This document shows positions 54,218-63,480 of a stretch of 64,000 nt of DNA, one piece after another (the first letter of the stretch is position 1; each line of letters begins with the position of its first letter). The notes beneath the pieces are model-generated. The model did not search any database and was not told the DNA's origin. It worked only from the letters and a program-made list of their open reading frames with translations. The translations under genes were made by a program, and so were the position numbers. Source of the stretch: Roseateles depolymerans (GTDB taxonomy: Bacteria > Pseudomonadota > Gammaproteobacteria > Burkholderiales > Burkholderiaceae_C); NCBI GenBank assembly GCA_003241055.1, contig QFOD01000024.1:1-64000 (forward strand), given 5' to 3'.

Positions 54218-55321
54218 TCATGCCGCAGCCGCGGGCGCGTAATCCACATAGCCCTGAGCTCCACCACCGAACAGCGTGGCGGGATCCAACTCGGCCAGCG
54301 GCCATTGACGGGCAATGCGTGCCGGCAGATCGGGATTGGCGACAAATGGGCGCCCAAAGGCCACCAGATCGGCATAGCCCTTCTCGATCACCCATTGCGC
54401 GCGCGCTGCGTCGTATTGACCGGCGACGATGATGGGGCCCGAGAAGCGCGCCCGGATCTCGCCCCGAAATGCCTCGGTGAACTCGGGCGCATCGTCCCAA
54501 TCGGCCTCCACCAGATGCAGATAGGCAATGCCCAGCGTCTGCAGATAGGCGGCCGCGTCCAGCAGCGTGGGCAGGATGTCGGGGCAGGCCATGCCGCGGG
54601 CCGTGAGGAAGGGGGCCAGCCGGATGGCGCTGCGCTCGGGCCCGATCTCCTCGGCAATGGCGGCCATCACCTCCTTCAGAAAACGCAGGCGGTTCTCGCG
54701 CGAGCCGCCATAGTCGTCCTCACGATGGTTGGAGGTGGTGCGCAGGAACTGGTCGACCAGATAGCCGTTGGCCCCATGCACCTCCACCCCGTCGAAGCCG
54801 GCCTGGATGGCGCGACGCGCGGCCATGCGGTAGTCCTGCACGATGGCCTGGATCTCGTCGCGGGTCAGCGCGCGCGGCGTCGGCGACGGCACCATGGCGC
54901 CCACGCCGGTGGCCGGATCCACCTTCCAGATCGAGCCTTCAAAAGGCACGGCCGACGGCGCCACCGGCAGCTCGCCGCCATGGAAGTCGGGATGGGACAT
55001 GCGCCCCACATGCCAGAGCTGCACGAAGATGCGGCCGCCCGCGGCATGGACGGCATCGGTGACCTGGCGCCAGCCGGCCACCTGCTCGTCGCTGTAGATG
55101 CCCGGCGTGAACGAGTAGCCCTTGCCCTGCGGCGAGATCTGCGCGCCCTCGGTGACGATCAGCGCCGCGCCGGCGCGCTGTGCGTAGTACAGCGCGTTCA
55201 GATCGCCGGGCACGTCACCCGGTTGGCGGCTGCGGGCGCGCGTCATGGGCGCCATCACGATGCGGTGCGGCAGGGTCATGGCCCCGACCTGCAGGGGGGA
55301 GAAGAGGGATGCGATGCTCAT
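54218..55321 (-). CDS. Old yellow enzyme family NADH:flavin reductase (NemA-like)
   Basis: A 367-residue FMN-dependent alkene reductase. LFSPLQVGAMTLPHRIVMAPMTRARS near residue 6 begins the barrel. VTEGAQISPQGKGYSFTPGIYSDEQ, QLWHVGRMSHP near 103 and FDGVEVHGANGYLVDQFLR near 177 match the family, and the histidine/asparagine of the active site are in EVHGANGYL. It reduces activated double bonds such as enones or N-ethylmaleimide. It is downstream of an SDR gene by 14 bases and both oppose the LysR gene. Confidence 0.93.
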   Translation of the reverse strand: MSIASLFSPLQVGAMTLPHRIVMAPMTRARSRQPGDVPGDLNALYYAQRAGAALIVTEGAQISPQGKGYSFTPGIYSDEQVAGWRQVTDAVHAAGGRIFVQLWHVGRMSHPDFHGGELPVAPSAVPFEGSIWKVDPATGVGAMVPSPTPRALTRDEIQAIVQDYRMAARRAIQAGFDGVEVHGANGYLVDQFLRTTSNHREDDYGGSRENRLRFLKEVMAAIAEEIGPERSAIRLAPFLTARGMACPDILPTLLDAAAYLQTLGIAYLHLVEADWDDAPEFTEAFRGEIRARFSGPIIVAGQYDAARAQWVIEKGYADLVAFGRPFVANPDLPARIARQWPLAELDPATLFGGGAQGYVDYAPAAAA

Positions 55322-55335
55322 GATGATTCCAGTGC

Positions 55336-56007
55336 TCAGTTGATCAGTGCGCCGCCGTCCACATCGAGGACGGCGCCGGTCATGAAGGGGTTGTCGATGG
55401 CCGCCAGATAGGCCTGGGCCAGGTCTTCCGCGCGGCCGTGGCGGCCGGCCGGCAGGGTGGCAGCGGCACGCGCCAGCATGGCGAGCCGCGCCGGCTCCTC
55501 CATCGCCGCATAGGCGGCGGTGTCGGTCAGACCCGGGCTGACCAGGTTCACGCGCCGCGGCGCCAGCTCCCGCGCCAGCAGCCGGGTGGTGGCCTCGAGG
55601 GCCGCATTCATGGCGGTCTTCACCAGCGTGCCCGGCACCGTGCGTCGGGCCAGGAAGCCGCCGGTCAGCGTCAAGGAGCCGCCCTCGCGAAGCCGGCCGG
55701 CCAGCGCCTTGGACACCGCCACGCTGCCCCAGAACTTGATCTCGAAGGCGGCGTGCGCCGCCGCCAGATCCAGGCCCGAGACAAAGCCACCGGGCGCCTG
55801 CGAGCCCGCGGTGAAGACGACATGGTCCACCTCGCCCAGGGCGGCGAAGTAGCGCTCCACCGCCGCAGCGTCGGCCAGATCCAGCCCGTTGCGCCGGCTG
55901 GCAACGTGCACCCGCCCCGGGCGCCGGGCCAGCGCGGCGGCCACCGCCTGCCCGATGCCGCTGTGGCCGCCGATGACGACCGACACCGTGTGTTCCGTGA
56001 AGTTCAT
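55336..56007 (-). CDS. Short SDR family oxidoreductase
   Basis: A 223-residue SDR. The nucleotide motif GGHSGIGQA near residue 13 has His in place of the more usual residue; the catalytic tyrosine/lysine pattern is less clear (GTLVKTAMNAALEA near 130 holds the Lys but no YxxxK is visible), so it may be an atypical or non-catalytic member. DNPFMTGAVLDVDGGALI is the usual ending. It heads the operon with the alkene reductase and is divergent from a LysR gene. Confidence 0.82.
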   Translation of the reverse strand: MNFTEHTVSVVIGGHSGIGQAVAAALARRPGRVHVASRRNGLDLADAAAVERYFAALGEVDHVVFTAGSQAPGGFVSGLDLAAAHAAFEIKFWGSVAVSKALAGRLREGGSLTLTGGFLARRTVPGTLVKTAMNAALEATTRLLARELAPRRVNLVSPGLTDTAAYAAMEEPARLAMLARAAATLPAGRHGRAEDLAQAYLAAIDNPFMTGAVLDVDGGALIN

Positions 56008-56030
56008 ATCCAGCTCCAAAAATGAATGAA

Positions 56031-56047
56031 CGAAAGATAGACTTTCG
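56031..56047. promoter_or_regulatory. Inverted repeat CGAAAG-N5-CTTTCG, LysR-type site
   Basis: CGAAAG (56031-56036) and CTTTCG (56042-56047) are perfect inverted arms around ATAGA. It lies 23 bases before the SDR start in the gap with the divergent LysR gene, a good location for activation or repression of the SDR-reductase operon. Confidence 0.5.
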
Positions 56048-56079
56048 GAGCCAATAGAAAATCCACCACCCATCGAACA

Positions 56080-56104
56080 CATATTTCATGAATGTCGAAA
56101 TATG
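56080..56104. promoter_or_regulatory. Inverted repeat CATATTTC-N9-GAAATATG overlapping the LysR start
   Basis: CATATTTC (56080-56087) and GAAATATG (56097-56104) are perfect 8-base arms. The last three bases are the ATG of the LysR gene, so a bound protein would block its transcription or translation, suggesting autoregulation. The dyad is AT-rich in a GC-rich genome. Confidence 0.5.
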
Positions 56105-56992
56105 CAGCTCAACCAGCTCCAGCTCTTTCTGACCATCGTTGAGAAGGGCGGGCTGTCGGCCGCCGGCCGTGAGCTGGGCCTGGCGCCCGCCACGGTGTCG
56201 GAGCGGCTGGCCGCCCTGGAGGCGGACTGCGGCGTCAGCCTGCTGACGCGGACCACCCGCTCCATCAGCCTGACCGACGAGGGCCGCACGCTGGTGGAAG
56301 GCGCCCGCCGGCTGCTGGCCGACGCCGCCGAGCTGGAACGGCAGGTGCGCCGCGGCGCCACCACGCTCTCCGGTCCCATCCGCCTGAGCGCGCCGGTGGA
56401 TCTGGGCCGCGTCCGGCTGGTGCCCATCCTCGATCGCTTCCTGGAGGCTCACCCCGAGGTGTCCATCGACCTGAACCTGACCGACGGCTTCGTCGACCTC
56501 GTCGGCCAGGGCATGGACTTCGCGGTGCGCTACGGTGCGCTGGCCGATAGCAGCCTCAAGTCCAAGCCGGTGGCCGACAGCCACCGGGTGGTCTGCGCCG
56601 CGCCGGCCTATCTGGCCCGCCATGGCCGCCCCGAGCACCCGGACGAACTGTCGCGCCACGACTGCCTGGTGATGCGCTTCGGCGGAGCGATCGACCGGAT
56701 CTGGCACTTCCGCCTCGACGGCCGCCCGCATGCGGTGACGGTGCGCGGCCGCCGCGTCGCCAATGACGGCGCCCTGGTCAGGCAGTGGTGCCTGCAGGGC
56801 CTGGGCCTGTGCATGAAGTCGGTCTGGGACGTGCGGGCGGACCTGGACGCCGGCCGGCTCGTCGAGGTGCTGGCCCCGTTCGCGACGCCCCCTTCTCCGC
56901 TGCAGATCGTCTATCCCGCGGCACTGGCCCAGCCGCAGCGGGTGCGCCGGCTGATCGACACCATTGCCGAGCAACTGCCCCAGGAGAACTGA
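56102..56992 (+). CDS. LysR family transcriptional regulator
   Basis: A 296-residue LysR protein. The helix-turn-helix is MQLNQLQLFLTIVEKGGLSAAGRELGLAPATVSERLAALE, residues 1-40, followed by LLTRTTRSISLTDEG. The C-terminal LysR substrate domain spans about 90-290 (SGPIRLSAPVDLGRVRLVPIL). The start ATG is itself the right arm of an inverted repeat and no ribosome binding site is visible, so the start could be leaderless-like. Target is probably the divergent SDR and alkene reductase. Confidence 0.93.
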   Translation: MQLNQLQLFLTIVEKGGLSAAGRELGLAPATVSERLAALEADCGVSLLTRTTRSISLTDEGRTLVEGARRLLADAAELERQVRRGATTLSGPIRLSAPVDLGRVRLVPILDRFLEAHPEVSIDLNLTDGFVDLVGQGMDFAVRYGALADSSLKSKPVADSHRVVCAAPAYLARHGRPEHPDELSRHDCLVMRFGGAIDRIWHFRLDGRPHAVTVRGRRVANDGALVRQWCLQGLGLCMKSVWDVRADLDAGRLVEVLAPFATPPSPLQIVYPAALAQPQRVRRLIDTIAEQLPQEN

Positions 56993-57050
56993 ACCGCATC
57001 ACGGCCCGCTCGGCCGGCTTGCCCAGGATCAATGCAACGCCGGGCCATTG

Positions 57051-57998
57051 ATGGTCGACTCCACCCCCTGCCCCGCCTTACCTGCGAATCCATCCGTGCG
57101 TCCCCTGCGTCTGCTCCCTCCTGCCCTGCTGGGCGTGCTCAGCGGCCTGCTGCTGGGCCTGAACACCGTCCTGACCTTTTCGCTGATGCTGCCCCCGGCC
57201 CTGGTCAAGCGGGTGCTGCCGGCCGCTCGTCGCCCCTGCGACCGGCTGCTCAACGGGCTCGCGACCGGCTGGGTTGAGATCAACAGCCGCTGGCTGGCCG
57301 GCTCGCAGCCGGTGCCCTGGCAGGTGGAGGGCACGGACGAACTCAACCCGCGCGGCTGGTATCTGGTACTGCCCAACCACCGCAGCTGGGTGGACATCCT
57401 GGTGCTGCAGCGCGTCTTCCAGCACCGCATCCCGTTCCTGAAGTTCTTCCTGAAGCAGGAACTGATCTGGGTGCCGGTGATCGGCCTGGCCTGGTGGGCG
57501 CTGGACTTCCCCTTCATGAAGCGCGGCAACACCCGTGGCGCACGGGCGGCTGACCTGGCCACCACCCGCCAGGCCTGCGAGAAGTTCCGCTTCGTCCCCA
57601 CCTCGGTCATCAACTTCGTCGAGGGCACCCGCTTCACCGCGGCCAAGCAGGCGGAGCAGAACAGTCCCTACCGGCATCTGCTCAAGCCCAAGGTGGGCGC
57701 ACTGGGCATCGCGCTGGCCACCATGGGCGAGCAGTTCGAGGCGCTGCTGGACGTGACGCTGATCTACCCCGACGGCACGCCCAGCTTCTGGGACCTGATG
57801 ACCGGCCGCAACGGCCGCGTCCAGGTGCTGGTGCAGCGGCGCGAGATCCCGGCGGACCTGGTGGGCGGCGACCCGGGCAGCGACAAGGCGCTGCGCGCCC
57901 GCATCGCCACCTGGATCGAGGGCGTGTGGACCGAGAAGGATGCGTTGATCGCGCAACGCCTGGGCGAGCGGAGCGCCTCAGGCGTCAACGGCGGGTGA
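57051..57998 (+). CDS. PlsC-type acyltransferase (YihG-like)
   Basis: A 315-residue LPLAT-family acyltransferase. LLGVLSGLLLGLNTVLTFSLML is a membrane helix near residue 26; the catalytic HX4D motif is VLPNHRSWVDILVLQ near 106; VEGTRFTAAKQ near 185 is the second motif with the conserved EGTR. It probably acylates lysophosphatidic acid or a related lysophospholipid. A GTG at 57096 giving VRPLRLLPPALLG is an alternative start. Its end overlaps the convergent AraC gene by 21 bases. Confidence 0.88.
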   Translation: MVDSTPCPALPANPSVRPLRLLPPALLGVLSGLLLGLNTVLTFSLMLPPALVKRVLPAARRPCDRLLNGLATGWVEINSRWLAGSQPVPWQVEGTDELNPRGWYLVLPNHRSWVDILVLQRVFQHRIPFLKFFLKQELIWVPVIGLAWWALDFPFMKRGNTRGARAADLATTRQACEKFRFVPTSVINFVEGTRFTAAKQAEQNSPYRHLLKPKVGALGIALATMGEQFEALLDVTLIYPDGTPSFWDLMTGRNGRVQVLVQRREIPADLVGGDPGSDKALRARIATWIEGVWTEKDALIAQRLGERSASGVNGG

Positions 57999-59078
57999 CG
58001 ACGCCTGCGCCAGTCGGTAGGCGTGCGGCGTCTGGCCCTTCCAACGCTTGAAGGCATGGATGAAGCTGGCTGATTCCGCATAGCCCAGCCGCAACGCGAT
58101 CTGCTCCACCGACAACCGACGCAGCTCCAGCAGCTGCTCGGCCTGCGAGCAGCGCAGGCTCTCGCACAGTTCGAGGAACGAGGTGCCTTCGTCCTGCAGC
58201 CGCCGCCGCAGCGTGCGCTCGGACATGCACAGCTGCGCGGCCAGCCCGCGCATGTCGCCCATGCGCTGCGGCTCCTGCAGCATCAGGTCGCGCAGACGCG
58301 CGGCCACATCACCCTGCCAGCGCGCCATGTCGATGCTGCGCTGGCATTGCTGCTCGGCCTGGCGCAGGGCCAGGGCGTTGCCGTGCGGCAGCGGCTGGTC
58401 GAGGTCGGCCGCCGCAATCAGGATCACGTCGCGCGGTTGCTGCACATAGAGGCGCTGGGCCCCGAGCGACGCATAGGCCTCGGCCGGCGCATCGAAGGAG
58501 AACTCCAGCATTACCGGGCGCAGCGGGCGCCCGAGCAGGCTGCCGGCCATCGAAACCACGACCCCCACCATGCGCTCCACAGCGAACCGGTACAGCGGCG
58601 ATGGCGCAATGGGGGCGCTCAGCACCACGCGCAGATCGCGTCCGTCCAGGCCGGCCGGCTCGGTGCGCAGGCGAACCAGCGAGTTGCCCAGGTCGGCCGA
58701 ACGCTCCGCCGCCATCAGCGCGCCACGCAGACTCAGGCTGCTGACCAGCGCCAGCCCCAGCGGCCCCAGTTGCGTGAAGCGGTAGCGCCGGCCGGCATCC
58801 AGACCCAGGCCCGGCGCCTGGCCGCAATGCACCAGCAGGTTGTGGATGATCCCGCACTCCTGCTCCAGCGTCAGCGTCCGGCCGGGGTGGTCCAGGTCCA
58901 GCGCGCCAAGGCCGGTGCCGGCAAGCAGCCGCGTCAGGTCGAGGCCCCGCTCCCAGGCCAGATCGGCCAGCAGCAGCGCGCCCACCACGTTGCGTCGCAG
59001 CCGGCCGCGGGCGCCCAGCACGGCCGCAGCTCGCTCACGGCGGCGCGCTTGCCCGGCGGTCGGCACCGCTTCGCTCAT
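57978..59078 (-). CDS. AraC family transcriptional regulator
   Basis: A 366-residue AraC protein of the OruR/ArgR-like type: an N-terminal ligand domain (about 40-225) and a C-terminal double helix-turn-helix with MRGLAAQLCMSERTLRRRLQDEGTSF near residue 280 and the conserved IALRLGYAESASFIHAFKRWKGQTPHAYR near 335. It ends inside the acyltransferase gene on the other strand. The efflux operon starts 244 bases away on the opposite strand, making it a plausible target. Start MSEAV chosen over an extension. Confidence 0.92.
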   Translation of the reverse strand: MSEAVPTAGQARRRERAAAVLGARGRLRRNVVGALLLADLAWERGLDLTRLLAGTGLGALDLDHPGRTLTLEQECGIIHNLLVHCGQAPGLGLDAGRRYRFTQLGPLGLALVSSLSLRGALMAAERSADLGNSLVRLRTEPAGLDGRDLRVVLSAPIAPSPLYRFAVERMVGVVVSMAGSLLGRPLRPVMLEFSFDAPAEAYASLGAQRLYVQQPRDVILIAAADLDQPLPHGNALALRQAEQQCQRSIDMARWQGDVAARLRDLMLQEPQRMGDMRGLAAQLCMSERTLRRRLQDEGTSFLELCESLRCSQAEQLLELRRLSVEQIALRLGYAESASFIHAFKRWKGQTPHAYRLAQASSPAVDA

Positions 59079-59258
59079 GCCGCCTCCACCAAGGCCGCCC
59101 GCGCCCATGGCGGGCGGGAAACAGGAATCAAAGACACAGCACGTCCTTTCCAGCCGGACACCGCCGGCCCTCGAGGGCCAGTTCTTGCGCGACGGATTGT
59201 GGGGCGGATGCCCGCCAAGCGATGCAGCATGCCGGTTTCAGATGACATGGCCGCCATC

Positions 59259-59281
59259 ATCAATTTTTTGGCCGGATTGAT
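59259..59281. promoter_or_regulatory. Inverted repeat ATCAAT-N11-ATTGAT upstream of the efflux operon
   Basis: ATCAAT (59259-59264) and ATTGAT (59276-59281) are perfect 6-base arms 11 bases apart, centred about 53 bases before the MFS start. A separate perfect palindrome GGCCCTCGAGGGCC lies at 59166-59179. Both are in the 244-base AraC-MFS gap, where no gene is seen; regulator binding is possible but unproven. Confidence 0.4.
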
Positions 59282-59322
59282 TCTGTCGGCCCTGGCGGCA
59301 GGCTGGAAGACTGCGCAGCGAC

Positions 59323-60942
59323 ATGGATAACACGCCGCCGCCACCTGACGCTCTTCAGCCGCCCTCGCTGGCGCGCCGCCTGGGCTCGGCGGCGACCGGC
59401 ACCCTGCTGGGCCTGACCCAGGGCTTCGGGCTCTATCTGGTGAGCTCCAACCTCAGCAGCATCCAGGGGTCGCTGGGCGCCACCGCGGCCGAAGCCAGCT
59501 GGCTGCTGAGTGCCTACTTCGCCACGGCCGCATCGGCGACGCTGCTGCTGACCAAGGTGCGACTGTCCATGGGGCTGCGCACCTTCACCATCGGCAGCCT
59601 GCTGATCTTCCTGGCCATCAGCGCGCTGCATCTGGCGACCGACTCGCTGGTGTCCGCGGTCGCGGTGCGCGCGGCGCTCGGGCTCGCGGCAGCGCCGCTC
59701 ACCTCGCTGACCGTGTTCTACATGATGCAGTCGCTGCCCGCGCGTTTCGCGCCCTTTGGGCTGCTGCTCGGCTTCGCGGCGCTGCAGGTGCCCGGCCCGC
59801 TGGCGCGGGTGGTCGCCACCGACCTGCTGGAAATCGGTCAGTGGCATGGCCTGTTCCTGTTCGACGTGACGCTGGGCGTGCTGAGCCTGGCGGCCATCCA
59901 TGCCGTGCCGCTGGCGCCTCAGCCGCGCCGCAACGCCTTCTGTCGCGGCGACCTGCTGGCGTTTCCGCTCTACGCCACCGGCCTGGCCCTGCTGTGCGTG
60001 GTGCTGTCGCAGGGGCGCCTGCACTGGTGGACCGACCAGCCCTGGCTTGGCGCCTGCCTGGCGCTCGCGCTGACCTGCATCGGCCTGTACGCGATGTTCG
60101 ATCTCGGGCGCGACAACCCGATGATCGACCTGCGCTGGCTGGTGTCGCCCTACATGCTGCGCTTCGTCACCGCCGTGCTGCTGTCGCGCGTCGTGCTGTC
60201 CGAGCAGCAGGTGGCCATCGTTGGCCTGATGAATGCGCTGGGCCAGTCCAACGATCAGATGCGCCCGCTGTTCGCGTTGGCCAGCCTGGGCACGCTGCTC
60301 GGCTTCCCGCTGGCAGGGCTGATCTCGTTGCGCTACGGCCCGCGCAGCCTGAGCGTGATCTCCGCGGCGCTGGTGGCCGCGGCCGCCTGGATGGATGCCG
60401 GCTCCACCGCCGCCACACGGCCCCAGGATCTCTACCTGAGCCAGACCCTGATGTCGGTCGCGCTGGCCGGTTTCTTCTCGGCCGCGCTGCAGCTCGGGTT
60501 CGGCCCGGTGCTGCAGGACGGTGGCAAGCGCATCGTCAGCTTCCTGGCGGTGTTCAGCGCGGCGCAGTACCTGGGTACGCTGCTCGGCTCGGCCTGGATC
60601 AACACCGCCGTGGAGTGGCGCCGCCAGTTTCACTACCAGGCGCTGGTCCAGCATCTGGCGATCGGCGACCCCGAGGTCGCCATGCGGCTGGCCCAGCTCG
60701 GCGGCTCGCTGGCACGATGGATCAATGACCCGATCGCACGGGCCAAGCAGGGCACGGCCCTGCTGGTCCAGCAGGTGAACCGGGAAGCCGTGGTGCTGGC
60801 CTATCTGGACGTCTTCCAGATGATCGCCGCGCTGTCGGTGGCGATGTTCGTCTGGCTGGGTGCGCTGGCCTGGCTGAACCGCCGCCGCGCAGCGGCCACG
60901 CCCTCGTCTCCCGCCGCCGCCCCTCTTCCGACCACCTCCTGA
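59323..60942 (+). CDS. MFS transporter, DHA2/EmrB-type
   Basis: A 539-residue major facilitator of the 14-helix drug-efflux class. EASWLLSAYFATAASATLLLTKVRLSMGLRTFTIGS near residue 57 is the loop-2/motif region, and multiple hydrophobic helices run to about 520. It is the inner-membrane pump of the operon with HlyD and NodT-type genes 12 bases and directly downstream, giving a complete EmrAB-TolC-like system. Substrates unknown. Confidence 0.93.
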   Translation: MDNTPPPPDALQPPSLARRLGSAATGTLLGLTQGFGLYLVSSNLSSIQGSLGATAAEASWLLSAYFATAASATLLLTKVRLSMGLRTFTIGSLLIFLAISALHLATDSLVSAVAVRAALGLAAAPLTSLTVFYMMQSLPARFAPFGLLLGFAALQVPGPLARVVATDLLEIGQWHGLFLFDVTLGVLSLAAIHAVPLAPQPRRNAFCRGDLLAFPLYATGLALLCVVLSQGRLHWWTDQPWLGACLALALTCIGLYAMFDLGRDNPMIDLRWLVSPYMLRFVTAVLLSRVVLSEQQVAIVGLMNALGQSNDQMRPLFALASLGTLLGFPLAGLISLRYGPRSLSVISAALVAAAAWMDAGSTAATRPQDLYLSQTLMSVALAGFFSAALQLGFGPVLQDGGKRIVSFLAVFSAAQYLGTLLGSAWINTAVEWRRQFHYQALVQHLAIGDPEVAMRLAQLGGSLARWINDPIARAKQGTALLVQQVNREAVVLAYLDVFQMIAALSVAMFVWLGALAWLNRRRAAATPSSPAAAPLPTTS

Positions 60943-60954
60943 ACGGTTCGCAAC

Positions 60955-62037
60955 GTGCCTAGCTTTGTCCGCTCCCAGATCCTGGTCGCCCTGGCCACCA
61001 TCGCCGGCGCGCTGTTGATGCTCTATGCCTGGCGGCTGCCACCGTTCAAGGGCTCGGTGGAGAGCACCGAAAACGCCTACGTGCGCGGCGCCATCACCGT
61101 GATTGCCCCCAAGGTGGACGGCTACGTCACCGAAGTGCTGGTGCACGACTTCCAGACGGTGAAGGCGGGCGACACGCTGGTGCAGCTGGACGACCGCAAC
61201 TACCGGCAGCGCGTGGCCCAGGCGCAGGCGACGCTGGCGGTGCAACAGGCCAATCTGGACAACCTGGCGCAGACCCAGCGGGTGCGGGAGGCCGGCATCA
61301 GCAACACCCAGGCCCAGGTGGCCGCCGCCCAGGCGCAGCAGATCAACGCCACCGCGCAACTGGAACGCGCCGCGGCCGACCAGCGGCGTTCGGCCGAGCT
61401 GGTGGGCGACGGCTCGGTGTCACAGCGCGAATTCGACCAGACCCAGGGCAGCCTGCGCCAGGCCGAGGCGGCCCTGCGTCAGGCCCAGGCGGCGGTGCAG
61501 CAGGCCCAGGCCGCGGGGCGCGTCGCGCAAGAGGAACTGCGTGCCGTGGCCGTGAACAAGCAGGCCGTGGCCGCCGCGGTCGCCGGCGCGCAGGCCGCCG
61601 TCCAGCTCGCGCAGATCGACCTCGACAACACGCGCATCCGGGCCCCGCGCGACGGCACGGCTGGCGAGATCGGCGTGAAGCTGGGGCAATACGTGACCCC
61701 GGGCACCCAACTGCTGGCCCTGGTGCCCGCCCAGGTCTGGGTGGTGGCAAACTTCAAGGAGGCGCAGACCGCTCGCATCCAGGTCGGGCAGCCCGCCACG
61801 CTGCGCGTGGACGGCCTGGACGACGCCGTTCTCAAAGGTGTCGTGGAGAGCCTGTCACCCGCAACGGGGTCGGAGTTCAGCGTGATCCGCGCCGACAACG
61901 CCACCGGCAACTTCACGAAGATCCCGCAGCGGCTGCCGGTACGGATCCGTGTGAGTCCGGATCAGCCGCTGGCCAGCCGCCTGCGGCCCGGCCTGTCCGT
62001 GCTGGCCGAGGTCGATACCGCCGGAGGCCCACGATGA
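60955..62037 (+). CDS. HlyD/EmrA family membrane fusion protein
   Basis: A 360-residue periplasmic adaptor. Start is GTG. One N-terminal anchor helix (about 6-25), a lipoyl half (AITVIAPKVDGYVTEVLVHDFQTVKAGDTLV, near residue 44), a long coiled coil rich in Ala/Gln (about 80-210), and the second lipoyl half IRAPRDGTAGEIGVKLGQYV near 226. It bridges the MFS pump and the outer-membrane channel. Its stop overlaps the start of the channel gene (ATGA). Confidence 0.94.
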   Translation: MPSFVRSQILVALATIAGALLMLYAWRLPPFKGSVESTENAYVRGAITVIAPKVDGYVTEVLVHDFQTVKAGDTLVQLDDRNYRQRVAQAQATLAVQQANLDNLAQTQRVREAGISNTQAQVAAAQAQQINATAQLERAAADQRRSAELVGDGSVSQREFDQTQGSLRQAEAALRQAQAAVQQAQAAGRVAQEELRAVAVNKQAVAAAVAGAQAAVQLAQIDLDNTRIRAPRDGTAGEIGVKLGQYVTPGTQLLALVPAQVWVVANFKEAQTARIQVGQPATLRVDGLDDAVLKGVVESLSPATGSEFSVIRADNATGNFTKIPQRLPVRIRVSPDQPLASRLRPGLSVLAEVDTAGGPR

Positions 62038-63443
62038 CCCGCCGGCCCCGGGCGACCCCCTTGCTGCTGCTGGGCGCCTGCCTCGCCCTCGGCGCCTGCA
62101 GTACCACGCTAGCGCCTGCGCCGCCGTCCGCACCTGCGGTGCCCGACGCCTGGCGTCAAGCCGGGGGCCAACAGCCAGTGCACGCCGGTTGGTGGCGCGC
62201 CTACGGGGACGACACGCTGAATGCGCTCATTGCCGAAGCGCTGGCCAACAACCACGACCTCCGGATGGCCAGCGCACGTCTTGCCGAAGCGCGCGCGCTG
62301 GCGGAAGCCCAGGCCGGCGCGCAATGGCCGTCGCTGGATCTCGCCGCTGGCGGCTCCCGGGCACGGGCCATCAGCGACGTCTCACTCAAGCCCTACCTGT
62401 CCACTGGCCATCAGGAGCTGTTCCAGGCGGCATACGAGGTCGATCTGTCCGGCCGCATCGCCGCGGCGCTGAACGCGGCCGAGGCCAACGCCCAGGCCAG
62501 CGCGGCCATGCGCGACTCGGTCCAGCTCTCGCTGACCGCCACGGTGGCAAGCACCTACCTGTCGCTCCTGCAACTCGACGCACAGCTGGCGCTGACCCGG
62601 CAGACGATGGCGTCTCGCCAAGCCTCGCTGCAGCTCACCCGCCAACGCGAACACAGTGGCCACGCGAGCGCGCTGGAGTCCGCCCAGGCCGAGGCCGAAT
62701 GGCGCAACACGGCCCTGGTCGAGCCCCAGCTGCTGCAGGCCATTCAGCGCCAGGAAGCCACGCTGAATCTGCTGCTGGCCCGGCTGCCGGGGCCGATCAA
62801 GCGCGGCCGGCCGCTCGCAGCCTGGGTGGCACGAGGGCTCCCGGCGGCAGGCCTGCCCTCGGAGCTGCTGCGACGTCGCCCGGACCTGGCCGCCGCAGAA
62901 CTTCAGCTGGTGGCCGCAGATGCCCAGCTTGCCGCCTCGCGCGCCGCACTGCTGCCCTCGCTACGGCTGACGGCCAGCCTCGGCAGGACCGGCGCCAGCG
63001 TCCTCCACGGTGACCCGTTCACGATATGGAGCGTTGGCGGCAGCGTGCTCGCACCGCTCTTCAACGGCGGTCGACTGCGCGCTCAGGTGCGAGCCAGTGA
63101 CGCCCGCAGAGAGCAGGCGTTGACGGCCTATGAGCACGCCACGCTGGCGGCCTTCGAGGAGGTCGACACCCTGCTCGACAGCTATGCGCTGGTGCGGCAG
63201 CAGCTGGAACAGGCGGCTGGCCAACAGCAGGCACTGGCCGAAGCCCTGCGCATCGCGCAACGTCGCCGGGCAGCCGGCTACGCGTCCTACCTTGACGAGC
63301 TGGTGGCGCAGCGCGGCCTCTTCGCGGCGCAGCAAGGCGCGCTTCAGTACCAGGCCGCACTCTTGCAGGGCGAGGTGGCGTTGTACCGGGCATTGGGTGG
63401 CGGATGGGATGACGGCACGCATCGCCCACCCGCAGCGCCATAA
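62034..63443 (+). CDS. NodT/OprM family outer-membrane efflux lipoprotein
   Basis: A 469-residue outer-membrane factor. Lipobox LGACST gives lipidated Cys about 22. HAGWWRAYGDDTLNALIAEALANNHDL near residue 50 and the paired helical repeats (YEVDLSGRIAAALNAAEANAQA and FNGGRLRAQVRASDARREQA) are typical. It completes the tripartite pump with the two upstream genes. The ATG overlaps the HlyD stop. A bidirectional hairpin follows at 63485-63512. Confidence 0.94.
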   Translation: MTRRPRATPLLLLGACLALGACSTTLAPAPPSAPAVPDAWRQAGGQQPVHAGWWRAYGDDTLNALIAEALANNHDLRMASARLAEARALAEAQAGAQWPSLDLAAGGSRARAISDVSLKPYLSTGHQELFQAAYEVDLSGRIAAALNAAEANAQASAAMRDSVQLSLTATVASTYLSLLQLDAQLALTRQTMASRQASLQLTRQREHSGHASALESAQAEAEWRNTALVEPQLLQAIQRQEATLNLLLARLPGPIKRGRPLAAWVARGLPAAGLPSELLRRRPDLAAAELQLVAADAQLAASRAALLPSLRLTASLGRTGASVLHGDPFTIWSVGGSVLAPLFNGGRLRAQVRASDARREQALTAYEHATLAAFEEVDTLLDSYALVRQQLEQAAGQQQALAEALRIAQRRRAAGYASYLDELVAQRGLFAAQQGALQYQAALLQGEVALYRALGGGWDDGTHRPPAAP

Positions 63444-63480
63444 CGCCTTCGCCAGCATATTGGCAGGCGATCGCACAAAA

